A program made the position numbers and the translations under genes. Of a stretch of DNA of 64,000 nt, positions 25,452 to 34,805 are shown piece by piece. Source of the stretch: Pseudorhodoplanes sp. Lineage in GTDB: Bacteria > Pseudomonadota > Alphaproteobacteria > Rhizobiales > Xanthobacteraceae. Location of the stretch: assembly GCA_019187085.1 (NCBI GenBank), contig JABARS010000030.1, forward strand, positions 1 to 64,000, in the 5' to 3' direction. Within the stretch, counting starts at the first letter, position 1. Every line of letters begins with the position of its first letter. Under the pieces are notes generated by a model, which was not told the DNA's origin, searched no databases, and saw only the letters and a list, made by a program, of their open reading frames with translations.

Positions 25452-26656
25452 GGCCGCTCTCCACTAAAATACCTGACAATCTTCCCGGCCATGCCTTCGA
25501 GCGGCAGCACCGCCGAACACAGGCCGGCTTCGGCGGCCGAACCGGGCATGCCCCAGACCACGCTGGTCGGCTCGTCCTGCGCGATCACCGCGCCGCCCGC
25601 CGCCACGATGCGCTGCGCGCCGTCGGTGCCGTCGGAGCCCATGCCGGTCAGGATCACCGCAAAGGCATGCCGCCCCCAGATGGCGGCGGCCGACTCGAAC
25701 AGCGGGTCCACCGCCGGCCGGCAGAAATGCACGTGCGGCCCCTCGTCGAGCGCAATCGTGGGAGCCCCGTCGCCGCGGACGACGCGCATGTGCAGGCCGC
25801 CGGGCGCCAGATACACGCGGCCGGGCAGGACCGGCTCGCCGTGCACCGCCTCGTGCACGGACTTGCCGCTCGCACGCGAAAGATGCTCGGCCAGAATGGT
25901 GGTGAAGGTCGGCGGCATGTGCTGGGTGATCAGTACCGGAACGCGGTCGATCACGGGCGCCAGTCCCGGCACGACGACGTGCAGCGCCTGCGGACCGCCG
26001 GTCGAGGAGCCGATCAGGACCACCTTGGGCTGCGTTTTCGGGAACGGGCGCGTATGCACCGCCGCGGCACGGGCGGCCGCCGGGATATGGCCCGGCGCGA
26101 GACCGGGCGCGTGCGCAACATGCGGCAGCCGCGCCGTCGGGGTCGCCGGCGCGGCCGGCATCCGCGTGCGCGGCACGGCGCGTCCGCGCCGAAGCGAGCG
26201 GCGGCCGAGCGCGCGGATCTTGTTGATCAGCTCGTGGCGGTATTCACGCGAGGCGTCGCGGGTGTTGCCGTCCGGCTTGGGGATGCAGTCGAGCGCGCCG
26301 AGCGCGAGCGCCTTCATGCTGATCTCGGCGTTGCGGCGCGTGAGCGTCGACGCCATGATGATCGCGACGTTCGGCTTCTTCTGCAGCAGCAGCGGCAGCG
26401 CCGTCAGACCGTCGACATCGGGCATTTCGATGTCGAGCACAATCACGTCCGGATTGACGGCTTCGATGCGATCGATGGCCTCGCGGCCGTCGCGCAGCGA
26501 TGCCACAAGCTCGAGATCGGGCTCGGCATCGACCCAGCGCTTGACGAAACCACGCGCCACCAGCGCGTCGTCGACGATCATGATGCGGACCGGGCGAGGC
26601 GATCCGGAACCGATCTCGGCCGCTTTGGCGGGAGCTGACACTGTCACGATACGCAC
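25448..26656 (-). CDS. cheB: Chemotaxis protein-glutamate methylesterase CheB
   Basis: CheB demethylates and deamidates chemoreceptors and is activated by CheA phosphorylation. The 402-residue product has an N-terminal receiver (IMIVDDALVARGF; acceptor Asp in VIVLDIEMPDVDG). A basic Pro/Ala-rich linker of about 60 residues follows, then the methylesterase domain with its catalytic triad: Ser in GSSTGGPQAL, His in ITQHMPPTF, Asp in TGMGSDGTDGA. The start is a GTG at 26656. The family is usually about 350 residues; the surplus is the linker. Confidence 0.95.
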   Translation of the reverse strand: MRIVTVSAPAKAAEIGSGSPRPVRIMIVDDALVARGFVKRWVDAEPDLELVASLRDGREAIDRIEAVNPDVIVLDIEMPDVDGLTALPLLLQKKPNVAIIMASTLTRRNAEISMKALALGALDCIPKPDGNTRDASREYRHELINKIRALGRRSLRRGRAVPRTRMPAAPATPTARLPHVAHAPGLAPGHIPAAARAAAVHTRPFPKTQPKVVLIGSSTGGPQALHVVVPGLAPVIDRVPVLITQHMPPTFTTILAEHLSRASGKSVHEAVHGEPVLPGRVYLAPGGLHMRVVRGDGAPTIALDEGPHVHFCRPAVDPLFESAAAIWGRHAFAVILTGMGSDGTDGAQRIVAAGGAVIAQDEPTSVVWGMPGSAAEAGLCSAVLPLEGMAGKIVRYFSGERP

Positions 26657-26693
26657 TACTCGAGGCTGGATGACGATAAGCCGGCCTATGGCT

Positions 26694-27059
26694 TCAGATC
26701 AGGCCGACTTCCTGGAACTTGGCCTCGACGATATCCTTGTCGAACGGCTTCATGATGTATTCGTTCGCACCGGCATGCAGCGCGCGCGCGATGTGCGCGA
26801 CATCGTTCTCGGTCGTGCAGAACACGACTTTCGGGCGATCGCCGCCGGGCAGGCGCCGCAGCGCCTTCAGGAAGTCATAGCCGTCCATTTTCGGCATGTT
26901 CCAGTCGAGCAGGATCGCGTCCGGCAGCAGCTTCTGGCAGGACTCGAGGGCCTGCTGGCCATCCTCGGCTTCGACGATCTGGAAGTCGAAACCTTCCAGA
27001 ATGCGCCGCGCCACTTTGCGGATGACGCTGGAATCGTCAACAACAAGACAGGTTTTCAT
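26694..27059 (-). CDS. cheY: Chemotaxis response regulator CheY
   Basis: A 121-residue stand-alone receiver. It has the acidic pair in CLVVDDSSVIRKVARRIL, the acceptor Asp in AILLDWNMPKMDGYDFL, T in VFCTTENDV, and K in EYIMKPFDKDIV. CheY-P binds the FliM/FliN switch to change rotation. It lies between cheW and cheB in one operon. Rhizobia often have two CheYs; this form could be motor-binding or a phosphate sink. Confidence 0.93.
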   Translation of the reverse strand: MKTCLVVDDSSVIRKVARRILEGFDFQIVEAEDGQQALESCQKLLPDAILLDWNMPKMDGYDFLKALRRLPGGDRPKVVFCTTENDVAHIARALHAGANEYIMKPFDKDIVEAKFQEVGLI

Positions 27060-27127
27060 CGCACATCCTCACCTTCACTCAGACAGCGCGGTGCCAAGCC
27101 GCGCCAACGATCTCAAAACGCACAACC

Positions 27128-27595
27128 TCAGGCGGCCTTCGCGCTCGGACGCAGGTCGAGCAGCCGGCCGATATCGAGCACGACCAGCAATTCCTGTTCG
27201 AGGCGATGCACGCAGCTCGCCACGCGCGCGAGGCGCTCATCGAGATTGACCGGCACCGGCTCGCGGGTCTGTTCGCCGAGCCGCAGCACCTCGCCAACCG
27301 AATCGATGATCAGGCCGTACGACTCCCCGTCGCAGTCGATGCCGACCGCCATCGGCTCGTCCTTCTCCTCGCGCTCGGGCAATCCGAGCCGGCGGCGCAT
27401 GTCGATGGCCGTGACGATGCGCCCGCGCAGATTGAGCACGCCGGCAATTTCCGGCGACGACAGCGGCACGGGCGTCAGATTGCCCGGCATGAAGACGTCG
27501 TGCACGCGCTCGATCGGCAGGCCGAAAAGCTGCTTGCCGATCAGCACGGTCACATATTCGATTTCGTTCTCGGGCGCGTGGTCGTTCATGGTCAT
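27128..27595 (-). CDS. cheW: Chemotaxis coupling protein CheW
   Basis: CheW bridges chemoreceptors and CheA in the polar array. The 155-residue single CheW domain has YVTVLIGKQLFGLPIERVHD, the conserved IAGVLNLRGRIVTAIDMR, and a C-terminal LLVVLDIGRLLDL. It lies 10 bp downstream of cheA. Confidence 0.95.
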   Translation of the reverse strand: MTMNDHAPENEIEYVTVLIGKQLFGLPIERVHDVFMPGNLTPVPLSSPEIAGVLNLRGRIVTAIDMRRRLGLPEREEKDEPMAVGIDCDGESYGLIIDSVGEVLRLGEQTREPVPVNLDERLARVASCVHRLEQELLVVLDIGRLLDLRPSAKAA

Positions 27596-27605
27596 GCTTG
27601 CATTC

Positions 27606-30278
27606 TCAGGCGGCCTGGATCAGTTCGGCGCTCTGTTCCTTGAGCGCGGCGACGAGGCCCTGACGGTCGAACTTGGCGACGAAGTCGTGGAAACCGGCCT
27701 TGCGGACGCGGGCGATCACCTCCGGCGAGGTCATCGACGACAGGGCGATGATCGGCGTATCGGTGCCGTTCTTGTGCGCATGGATCGCCTGCGCCAGCGC
27801 AAAGCCGTCCATCGTCGGCATTTCGAGATCGGTCACCACGATGTCGAAGCGCTTGCCGGACTTGAGCATGGCAAGCGCCTCTTCGCCGCCGCCGAGCGCG
27901 GTGACGTCGTAGCCGGCCGCGCGCAGGACGGGCGTCAGCATGTTGCGGAAGAACGCGGAGTCCTCGACGAAGAGCAGGCTGCGACGGCCGCCGGCCGCGC
28001 CCTTCTCCTCGCCGCGGAACCAGTCCGCGAACGCCTGCGGCAGGAAATAGCCGACGTCGACGATCTCGGTCGCCTCGTTCTTGATCACCGCCGAGCCGAG
28101 AATGCCCGGCTGCTCGCTCGGGATTTCGATGCTGAGCTTGTCCTCGACGATGTCCACGATCTCGTCGACGGCGAGCGCCATGCAGCGCAGGCCGTCGGAG
28201 AAGACGAGCAGCGACTGGGTGCCGTCGTCGCGGATGCGCACGGCATCGTTGACGCGGATCAGCGGCATGAGCTGGCCGCGATACTGCAGCAGATGACGGC
28301 CGTTCGACAGCTCGATCTTGCGGGCCTCGACCTCTTCGAGGCGCGTCACGAGCGACAGCGGCACCGCCTTGGGCTGCGGCGAGCCGGCGCGGAACAACAG
28401 CAGCGAGGTGCGCGCCTCGGTCTGCCCGGCATCGGCGGTGTCCGCGGCATGCTCGTGGGCGAGCGAGGCGGAGGTGGCATTCGAGCCGACCGCTTCGGCG
28501 ATCCCGTTCGGGTCGAGGATCATGATCACCGAGCCGTCGCCGAGAATCGTGTTGCCCGAGAAGGCCGCGATGTGGCGCAGCTTGGTGGCCATCGGTTTGA
28601 CCACGATTTCCTCGGTGTGGAAGACGCCGTCCACCACGATGCCGAACACGCGGCTGCCGACCTGGGTCACCACGATGAACCCGGACTCGACATTCTTCTC
28701 GGTGTCGCTGTCGAGGTTGAGCAGGCGGCCGAGATGGATGAGCGGCAGCAGCTTATTGCGCAGACGCAGGACAGGCGTGTCCTTGATGTATTCGATACGG
28801 TGCTCGGTATCGTTCTTCACCCGCACCAGCTCGATCACGGCAAGCTGCGGCACCGCGAAGCGCTCGCCGCCGGCCTCGATGATCAGCGCCGAGATGATGG
28901 CGAGCGTGAGCGGGATCTTGATCGTGAAGATCGAACCTTCGCCGGCGATCGACTTGACGTCGACCGAGCCGCCGATCTGGTCGATATTGTTCAGCACGAC
29001 GTCCATGCCGACGCCGCGGCCGGATACGCTCGTGACCTTGGTCGCCGTCGAGAAGCCGGGCGCGAAGATGAAGCGGTGGATCTGCGCCTCCGACATCTTG
29101 TCGAGCTCGCTCTGGGTCGTCAGACCCTTGGCGATGGCGTTGGCCTTGATCTTCTGGATGTCGAGGCCGCGGCCATCGTCGGCAATCTCGATGATGATAT
29201 GGCCGCCCTCGTGGTAGGCGGAGAGGCGGATCGTGCCCTTCTCCGGCTTGCCGGCCGCGAGCCGCTCGTGCGGCGTCTCCAGTCCATGGTCCGCGGAGTT
29301 GCGGACCATGTGCGTAAGCGGGTCCTTGATCTTGTCGAGCACCTGGCGGTCGAGTTCGGTCTCCGCCCCGTGCATCTCAAGCTCGATCTGCTTGCCGAGC
29401 TCGGCCGACAGATCGCGCACGACGCGCGGCAGTTTCTGCCAGGCATTGCCGACCGGCTGCATGCGCGTCTTCATCACGCTTTCCTGCAGTTCGGCGGTCA
29501 CGTTGGAGAGGCGCTGCAGCGGGCCCTTGAATTCGGAATCGGCCTGCCGGCGCGCCATTTCAAGCAACTGATTGCGCGTGAGCACCAGCTCCGACACCAT
29601 CGTCATCAGCTTCTCGAGCGTGTCGAGATTGACGCGGATCGACTGGCTGGCGATCTTGGCTTCCGTCTTCTCGTCGTCCTTGGCCGCTTTCTTAACCGTT
29701 TCCTTGGCGGATGCGGTCGCCTTGGCTGGCGAGGCGGCAGCCGACGGCTTGTGATCCACCTCGGGGCCGGACGCCTCGCGGAAGGCGCGTTCGAGATCGT
29801 CGAGCGAGACTTCACCGGGCTGCAGCGGGCGCTCAAGCGTCTGCTCCACGAGCGTGCCGACGGTATGGACGCCGGACTGCGACGGCGCGGCGGCGGGAAC
29901 GACGCCCTGCACCGCCATGCGGTCGAGCGCCTGGATCAGGTCGCCGTCGGCGCCATCCGGCTCATGGTGGAACTGTTCGAGGACGTCGAGGATTTCCTTG
30001 ATGCGGTCGATCGTCGCCAGGATCACGGTGACGGCTTCGCCGGTCACCGGCATGCCGTCGCGGAATTTCCCCATCAGGGTTTCGGCCGCATGCGCAAGCG
30101 TGGCAAGGCGCGGCAGACCGAGGAATCCGCAGGTCCCCTTGATGGTGTGAACGAGGCGGAAGACGTTGTCGAGGATCTTGGCGTTGTTTGGATCCTGCTC
30201 GAACCGCACAAGCTCGACATTGACGACATCGAGGCTTTCGTTGGTTTCGGTCAGGAATTCCCGGAGCAGATCATCCAT
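27606..30278 (-). CDS. cheA: Hybrid chemotaxis histidine kinase CheA with C-terminal receiver
   Basis: The 890-residue kinase has an HPt domain with phospho-His H44 (FRLVHTIKGTCGFLGLPRLA). A linker and dimerisation part follow near 215-275 (LDTLEKLMTMVSELVLTRNQ). The ATPase domain spans about 280-420 (HMVRNSADHGLETPHER, DDGRGLD, GRGVGMDVV). Two CheW-like domains (about 425-560 and 590-740) and a receiver (about 765-885, acceptor in VVTDLEMPTMDGF) follow. The extra CheW plus receiver is beyond the classical CheA. The ATG at 30278 fits MDDLLREFLTE; the upstream in-frame extension is atypical. It heads cheA-cheW-cheY-cheB-cheR. Confidence 0.95.
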   Translation of the reverse strand: MDDLLREFLTETNESLDVVNVELVRFEQDPNNAKILDNVFRLVHTIKGTCGFLGLPRLATLAHAAETLMGKFRDGMPVTGEAVTVILATIDRIKEILDVLEQFHHEPDGADGDLIQALDRMAVQGVVPAAAPSQSGVHTVGTLVEQTLERPLQPGEVSLDDLERAFREASGPEVDHKPSAAASPAKATASAKETVKKAAKDDEKTEAKIASQSIRVNLDTLEKLMTMVSELVLTRNQLLEMARRQADSEFKGPLQRLSNVTAELQESVMKTRMQPVGNAWQKLPRVVRDLSAELGKQIELEMHGAETELDRQVLDKIKDPLTHMVRNSADHGLETPHERLAAGKPEKGTIRLSAYHEGGHIIIEIADDGRGLDIQKIKANAIAKGLTTQSELDKMSEAQIHRFIFAPGFSTATKVTSVSGRGVGMDVVLNNIDQIGGSVDVKSIAGEGSIFTIKIPLTLAIISALIIEAGGERFAVPQLAVIELVRVKNDTEHRIEYIKDTPVLRLRNKLLPLIHLGRLLNLDSDTEKNVESGFIVVTQVGSRVFGIVVDGVFHTEEIVVKPMATKLRHIAAFSGNTILGDGSVIMILDPNGIAEAVGSNATSASLAHEHAADTADAGQTEARTSLLLFRAGSPQPKAVPLSLVTRLEEVEARKIELSNGRHLLQYRGQLMPLIRVNDAVRIRDDGTQSLLVFSDGLRCMALAVDEIVDIVEDKLSIEIPSEQPGILGSAVIKNEATEIVDVGYFLPQAFADWFRGEEKGAAGGRRSLLFVEDSAFFRNMLTPVLRAAGYDVTALGGGEEALAMLKSGKRFDIVVTDLEMPTMDGFALAQAIHAHKNGTDTPIIALSSMTSPEVIARVRKAGFHDFVAKFDRQGLVAALKEQSAELIQAA

Positions 30279-30365
30279 GCAAAATGCCTTCTGCGCCGAA
30301 GGAAAGCTCCGGCGACACACATGCAGGGATTGTGGTTGGTAAGCGTTTAATTTTGGTTGCTGTAG

Positions 30366-30398
30366 GGTACTACCCGTACCGCTTTAGCAATTCTTAAC
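30366..30398 (-). promoter_or_regulatory. Regulatory region of the che operon: inverted repeat and CtrA-like box
   Basis: GGTAC at 30366-30370 and GTACC at 30376-30380 form an inverted repeat with 5-base spacing. Directly after, TTTA at 30383-30386, seven bases and TTAAC at 30394-30398 make a one-mismatch CtrA box. Both lie 90-120 bp upstream of the cheA start. Confidence 0.45.
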
Positions 30399-30479
30399 GA
30401 GTGTAAAGAATTCATGAATGCCCGTCGCCACTGCGCCAGGGTTGCGCGCGCAACCGGCGAGCCGGGCACGCGGCGCGGA

Positions 30480-31115
30480 TCAATGCGCAAGCAGGGCGAC
30501 GGCCTCACCCTCGGGCGCGATGCCGACGGTCATTCCGCAGGCGCGCGCGAGCAGGCCTGTATAATAAGGCTGGATCGCATGAGCATCGACGGTGCTGCCC
30601 GCGCCGCCGGCCAGCAGGGGTGGGACCGCCTGCGGGATTTTGGGATTGGTGCCGGTGACGGTGATCTTGAATCCCATCGTGTCGCCGCTGCCTTCGGCAT
30701 CGACCGTGACGACGCCGCCGCGCGGAATGACCTGGCCCGCGATGACCAGCATGTTGAGCAGAAGCTTCACGCGATTTTTCGCCAGCAGGACGCGCGGCAA
30801 GTTCCAGGCGAGCTTGGTCTTGTCGTCCTCCAGAAAGCCGCGCCCCACTTTCTCGGCATCGCCCAGATCGATCTGCGTGGTGGCGGAACCCGCCGCGCCG
30901 AAGGCGATCCGGCAGAATTGCAGGCGGGCGGACGCGGTCTTGATGCTTTTCTTGATGAGGTCGAGCGCGAAGGCGTTGGTCTCTTCGTCCTTGCCGTCCT
31001 CCATCACCTCCAGGCCGTTGACGATGGCGCCGACCGGGCTGATCAGGTCGTGGCAGACGCGCGAACACAACAGGGCGGCCAAGTCGAGAGCTTCAAGATC
31101 GGCTGTGCCGGACAT
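30480..31115 (-). CDS. chpT: Histidine phosphotransferase ChpT
   Basis: ChpT passes phosphate from the kinase CckA to CtrA and CpdR. The 211-residue product has the DHp-type helix with phospho-His H22 (CSRVCHDLISPVGAIVNGLE), followed by a degenerate Bergerat-type domain lacking ATP-binding motifs (LLLNMLVIAGQVIPRGGVVT). The ATG at 31115 is chosen because residues before it are unrelated to the family. It lies upstream of cheA on the same strand with a 200-bp gap. Its presence beside the chemotaxis operon and near ctrA and sciP puts three CtrA-circuit genes in one segment. Confidence 0.92.
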   Translation of the reverse strand: MSGTADLEALDLAALLCSRVCHDLISPVGAIVNGLEVMEDGKDEETNAFALDLIKKSIKTASARLQFCRIAFGAAGSATTQIDLGDAEKVGRGFLEDDKTKLAWNLPRVLLAKNRVKLLLNMLVIAGQVIPRGGVVTVDAEGSGDTMGFKITVTGTNPKIPQAVPPLLAGGAGSTVDAHAIQPYYTGLLARACGMTVGIAPEGEAVALLAH

Positions 31116-31234
31116 CGGTTGGCTCCGGGAAAGGATGGCGGGAGTTGCAGGCAGAACGCAACGCGACCGTTGGCGAATCGTTTTTGTGATACACCGCACC
31201 TGAATATAGGCTAAGGCCAAGGACGCAACCGTCC

Positions 31235-32068
31235 ATGCCCACCGATCCCGCTGCCGACCTCAAAACCGACACGCTGCTCGACGAACTGACCGCGCTGGCG
31301 TCGCGCGCTGCCGCCGAAATCCTGCGGGTCCGGCAGGGCGCGATCGGCGCGCGCATGAAAGCCGACGCCTCGCCGGTGACGCTCGCCGACGAAGCGTCGG
31401 AAGCGCTGCTGCTCGACGGTCTTGCCCGCATTCTGCCGGGTGTTCCGGTCATCTCCGAGGAGGCCACCGCGCGTGGCGGCGCGGTGTATGTGGACACGAC
31501 CTTCGTACTCGTCGATCCGCTCGACGGCACCCGCGAATTCGTTGCCGGACGCGACGAATTCACCATCAACATTGCGCTCATCCATGCGCGGCGGCCGGTC
31601 GCCGGCCTGCTTGCCGCACCTTTGCGCGGACGAATCTGGCGCGCCGCCGCCGGCCGCGGGGCAAGCGTCGTCCATGTCGCGGCCGGCGAAGCGCCCGGCA
31701 AGACCACCGCCGTCGAGCCGGTGCGTTGCCGCGCCTGGCCGGCGCAGCCGGTTGCGCTCGTCAGCCGGTCGCATCTGGATGCGAACACGGAAGGATTCCT
31801 CGCCACCTGCACGCCCGCGCGCGTGCTCGCCTGCGGATCCGCGCTCAAGTTCGCCCTGATCGCGCAGGGCGAAGCCGATATCTATCCGCGGCTTGCGCCG
31901 ACCCGGGAATGGGACATCGCGGCGGGCGACGCCATTGTCGCCGCCGGCGGCGGGTGCGTCGTCGATCCGCAAGGCGAACCGCTGCTTTACGGCGGGGCTG
32001 AGCGCGATTTCGGCGTGCCGGGATTCATCGCCTGGGGCGACGCCGCGCGCGCCGGCAAGGCGGCTTGA
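31235..32068 (+). CDS. cysQ: 3'(2'),5'-bisphosphate nucleotidase CysQ
   Basis: CysQ hydrolyses 3'-phosphoadenosine 5'-phosphate, a by-product of sulfate assimilation. The 277-residue inositol-monophosphatase-fold product has the metal sites VISEEATA and the signature VLVDPLDGTREFVAGRDEFT. The second metal motif is EWDIAAGDAIVAAGGG. It diverges from chpT. A related inositol phosphatase is possible, but GTREF is typical of CysQ. Confidence 0.92.
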   Translation: MPTDPAADLKTDTLLDELTALASRAAAEILRVRQGAIGARMKADASPVTLADEASEALLLDGLARILPGVPVISEEATARGGAVYVDTTFVLVDPLDGTREFVAGRDEFTINIALIHARRPVAGLLAAPLRGRIWRAAAGRGASVVHVAAGEAPGKTTAVEPVRCRAWPAQPVALVSRSHLDANTEGFLATCTPARVLACGSALKFALIAQGEADIYPRLAPTREWDIAAGDAIVAAGGGCVVDPQGEPLLYGGAERDFGVPGFIAWGDAARAGKAA

Positions 32069-32078
32069 GACGACGGGC

Positions 32079-32603
32079 TCAGGGAACGAGCGTCCGCAAT
32101 ACCTCCGCCCAGCGGTCTTCGGCACGGTCGGCAATGGCATTGGGGTCGGCGGCGAATTCCTTCCGGGCTGCTTCCGAGAAAAAAAGATAAAGGCGCCGGT
32201 CGTGGATCAGCCAGAGCCGCGGATGGCCCGGCGTCGCCGTCCCGCGCGCAACACCGGTCGGATCGTAACCGCCGAATTGCGGCATATAGACCTCGGGATC
32301 GGCAGCGAATGCAGCGAGATTGCCCTCGTTGCGGAATCGCCAGGTCACGCCATCCGCCTGGTGCTCGTGTTCCGGCTGGCCGATCCGGGCTTGCCCATCG
32401 GTAAAATAGGCAACCGGATCGAAACCGCTGATGGCGAGCCCGGTATGACGGTCGACCACAATCCGTTCGGTGGTCGCGGCCGCGCGCGCCCCTTCAAACG
32501 ATACCGTGGCCACGATCGCGGTCAGACCCGCGAGGGTTGCGCCGAATGCGACGGCCGCCATCGACCGCCTGCGCAGCCTTTGTTGACGGAATAAAATGAT
32601 CAT
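32079..32603 (-). CDS. Exported YHS-domain protein
   Basis: The 174-residue product has a basic start (MIILFRQQRLRRRSM) and a hydrophobic segment ending GARAAATT, so it is exported or membrane-anchored. Its YHS domain runs from about 60 to 130: LAISGFDPVAYFTDGQARIG and WRFRNEGNLAAFAADPEVYM, then QFGGYDPTGVARG. YHS domains are short metal- or ligand-binding modules of uncertain role. The ATG at 32603 is the first sensible start. It is convergent with cysQ and divergent from eipA. Confidence 0.82.
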   Translation of the reverse strand: MIILFRQQRLRRRSMAAVAFGATLAGLTAIVATVSFEGARAAATTERIVVDRHTGLAISGFDPVAYFTDGQARIGQPEHEHQADGVTWRFRNEGNLAAFAADPEVYMPQFGGYDPTGVARGTATPGHPRLWLIHDRRLYLFFSEAARKEFAADPNAIADRAEDRWAEVLRTLVP

Positions 32604-32727
32604 GATTCGGTCTTCGGGTGTTCCGATTCGTGTGCGGGGCCTATGCCGGAGCGCCATTGAGCCTAGCAAGGCCCGCGTGAGTAACACGTTAAGCGACGAG
32701 CCCACCCGCCGAACCGGGGAGCCCCCG

Positions 32728-33288
32728 ATGCACGCCATTCTCCGAATCCTGTCCCTCGCGGCGGTGCTCGCCTGCCTCTCCGCCCCGCCCGCGGTCGCCC
32801 AGCAGAACCAGTTCTCGCCCAACGAAGTGATCGAGGCCGGGCACCGGTTTTTCGGCACGGTCTCGCGCGGCCTCGCCCAGGTCGTCGAGAAAGCGGTGAG
32901 CCAATGGGGACTGCCGAACGGCTATATCCTCGGCGAGGAAGCCGGCGGCGCGTTCGTGGCCGGATTGCGGTATGGCGAAGGAACCCTGTTTACAAAGAAT
33001 GCCGGCGATTTGCGGGTATTCTGGCAGGGCCCCTCGATCGGATTCGACGCCGGCGGCGACGGCGCGCGCACCATGATGCTCGTCTATAATCTGCCTTCGA
33101 CCGACGCGATCTATCATCGGTTCGCGGGGATCGATGGTTCCGCCTATTTTATCGGCGGCTTCGGCATGACCGCGCTCACCGCCAACGGCGTCGTGCTCGT
33201 CCCGATCCGTTCCGGCGTCGGTTTCCGTCTGGGTGCGAATGTCGGCTACCTCAAATTTACGCCGCGCCCGACCTGGAATCCTTTTTGA
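32728..33288 (+). CDS. eipA: EipA / DUF1134 envelope protein
   Basis: The 186-residue product has a signal peptide (RILSLAAVLACLSAPPAVAQ) and a DUF1134 body: VEKAVSQWGLPNGYILGEEA, GGAFVAGLRYGEGTLFTKN, and GFRLGANVGYLKFTPRPTWN. In Brucella the DUF1134 protein EipA is a periplasmic small beta-barrel needed for envelope integrity. The ATG at 32728 has GGGGA at 32716-32720. Confidence 0.9.
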   Translation: MHAILRILSLAAVLACLSAPPAVAQQNQFSPNEVIEAGHRFFGTVSRGLAQVVEKAVSQWGLPNGYILGEEAGGAFVAGLRYGEGTLFTKNAGDLRVFWQGPSIGFDAGGDGARTMMLVYNLPSTDAIYHRFAGIDGSAYFIGGFGMTALTANGVVLVPIRSGVGFRLGANVGYLKFTPRPTWNPF

Positions 33289-33463
33289 CCATGGCGACCC
33301 GCCGGCGGGCCGCCACGTGACGTTTCCGCGGCCCGGTCGACACGAATCCGCTTTCGCAATGCACCAGCGGAGTTTAGGTTAACCGACGGGGATGCTGGAA
33401 CAATCCGGCCCAATCATGCCACTCTAGAATACCATCTGTATTGTCCGCGTCAGGGTAGCCGTC

Positions 33464-34738
33464 ATGATCGAACCGGTGATGTATTTTGCGATCGGGTTCC
33501 TGATCGCAAGTCTATTGGGCATCATCTTCGTTCCTCTCGTCCACAATCGTGCCGTACGCCTGACCATCCGGCGCCTTGAGGCCTCGACGCCGCTGTCGAT
33601 GGCCGAAATCCAGGCCGACAAGGACCAGTTGCGCGCCGAATTCGCCATGTCCACGCGGCGGCTGGAAATGAGCGTCGAGCAGATGAAGGGCAAGACCACG
33701 AGCCAGTTGGCCGAGCTTGGCAAGAAGACCGACGCCATCAACCGCCTCAAGGTCGAACTGGGCGAAAAGAGCGCGACCATTTTCGCGCTCGAAGCGCGGG
33801 AAAAAGCGCTGAAGGAACAATTGCGTTCGACGGAAGAGGAATACGCCGCCAAGACCGCGGCCTTGCGCGAAACGGAAGCGACGCTGGCCGATAAGGTCTC
33901 CGAATTCACCCGCCAGTCGCATACGCTCGACGAGAAATCCGCCACCGCCGACAGCCAGCGCATCGAGATCGTCGCCCTGAAGACCCAGATCGACGCCCTG
34001 AAGGAGCGCATTGGAGACTACGAGCGCGAGATCAAGATCACGTCCGACCGGCTCGACCGCGAACGCATCGAGGCCGAGAACGCTTCGCACGAATTGATGC
34101 AGGAGCGCGGCCGGGTCGAGAATCTCGGCAAGCGCGTCAGCGAGCTCGAACAGCAACTCGCCACGCAAACCACCGAGACGGATGCGCTCGCACGGCGCGC
34201 GCAGGAGCTTGAAAGCCGGGTCGGCGAACAGGGTCGGCTGCTGCGCGAGCGCGAGGATGAATGTACCCGGCTGGAGGCCGTGCTTGCCCAGGCGGGCCGC
34301 ACCGAGGCCGACTTGCGCGCGGAAATCGCGCGCAGCAGCGATCTCAGCAAGGATGAAGTCAGCAGCCTGATGAACGAAAAATCGCTGCTGGCGCAGGAAC
34401 TAGAAGCGGCGAAAGCCGAGCGCGTGCGCCTGCTCGGCGAGATCAGCGCCATGCGACGGGAAGCGGAAGCGTCCTGGGCATCGGAGCGCGTGGAAAACGC
34501 GCTGCTGCGGGAACGCATCAACGACATCGCCGCCGAGGTCGCCCGCATGACCGCGGTGCTGGATGGCCCGGATTCGCCGATCGATGCGATCCTCGCCGGC
34601 CAAGCGCCGCTGCAGGTGCAGGCCAATGGCGGAGGACAGGCGGCCAAGACCGGCGACGCCGGCGATCTCAAGAGCAATCTCGCCGAGCGGATGCGCGCCC
34701 TGCAGACACGAGCCTCGCGCCTGCCGTCCACGACATAA
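33464..34738 (+). CDS. Membrane-anchored long coiled-coil protein
   Basis: The 424-residue product has one N-terminal membrane helix (MYFAIGFLIASLLGIIFVPL). A basic VRLTIRRLEASTPLSMAEIQ motif follows, then about 320 residues of charged coiled coil rich in E, R, K, A and L (for example LDRERIEAENASHELMQERG). The form is that of an inner-membrane protein with a long cytoplasmic coil, as in RmuC- or YhcB-like proteins. I do not recognise the exact family. The next gene starts 67 bp later. Confidence 0.85.
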   Translation: MIEPVMYFAIGFLIASLLGIIFVPLVHNRAVRLTIRRLEASTPLSMAEIQADKDQLRAEFAMSTRRLEMSVEQMKGKTTSQLAELGKKTDAINRLKVELGEKSATIFALEAREKALKEQLRSTEEEYAAKTAALRETEATLADKVSEFTRQSHTLDEKSATADSQRIEIVALKTQIDALKERIGDYEREIKITSDRLDRERIEAENASHELMQERGRVENLGKRVSELEQQLATQTTETDALARRAQELESRVGEQGRLLREREDECTRLEAVLAQAGRTEADLRAEIARSSDLSKDEVSSLMNEKSLLAQELEAAKAERVRLLGEISAMRREAEASWASERVENALLRERINDIAAEVARMTAVLDGPDSPIDAILAGQAPLQVQANGGGQAAKTGDAGDLKSNLAERMRALQTRASRLPSTT

Positions 34739-34805
34739 TGTACCGCAAGCCGCCCGGCACGGCACGAGGGACACAGGGGGCGGCACGGGTGGCCGGAGCA
34801 CGACA

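Noticed and set aside
24213-30350. Very long open frame (over 2000 codons) on the plus strand opposite the che operon
   Set aside because: It is an antisense shadow of cheR-cheB-cheY-cheW-cheA, caused by GC-rich codon use. It has no family motifs and spans several real gene boundaries.
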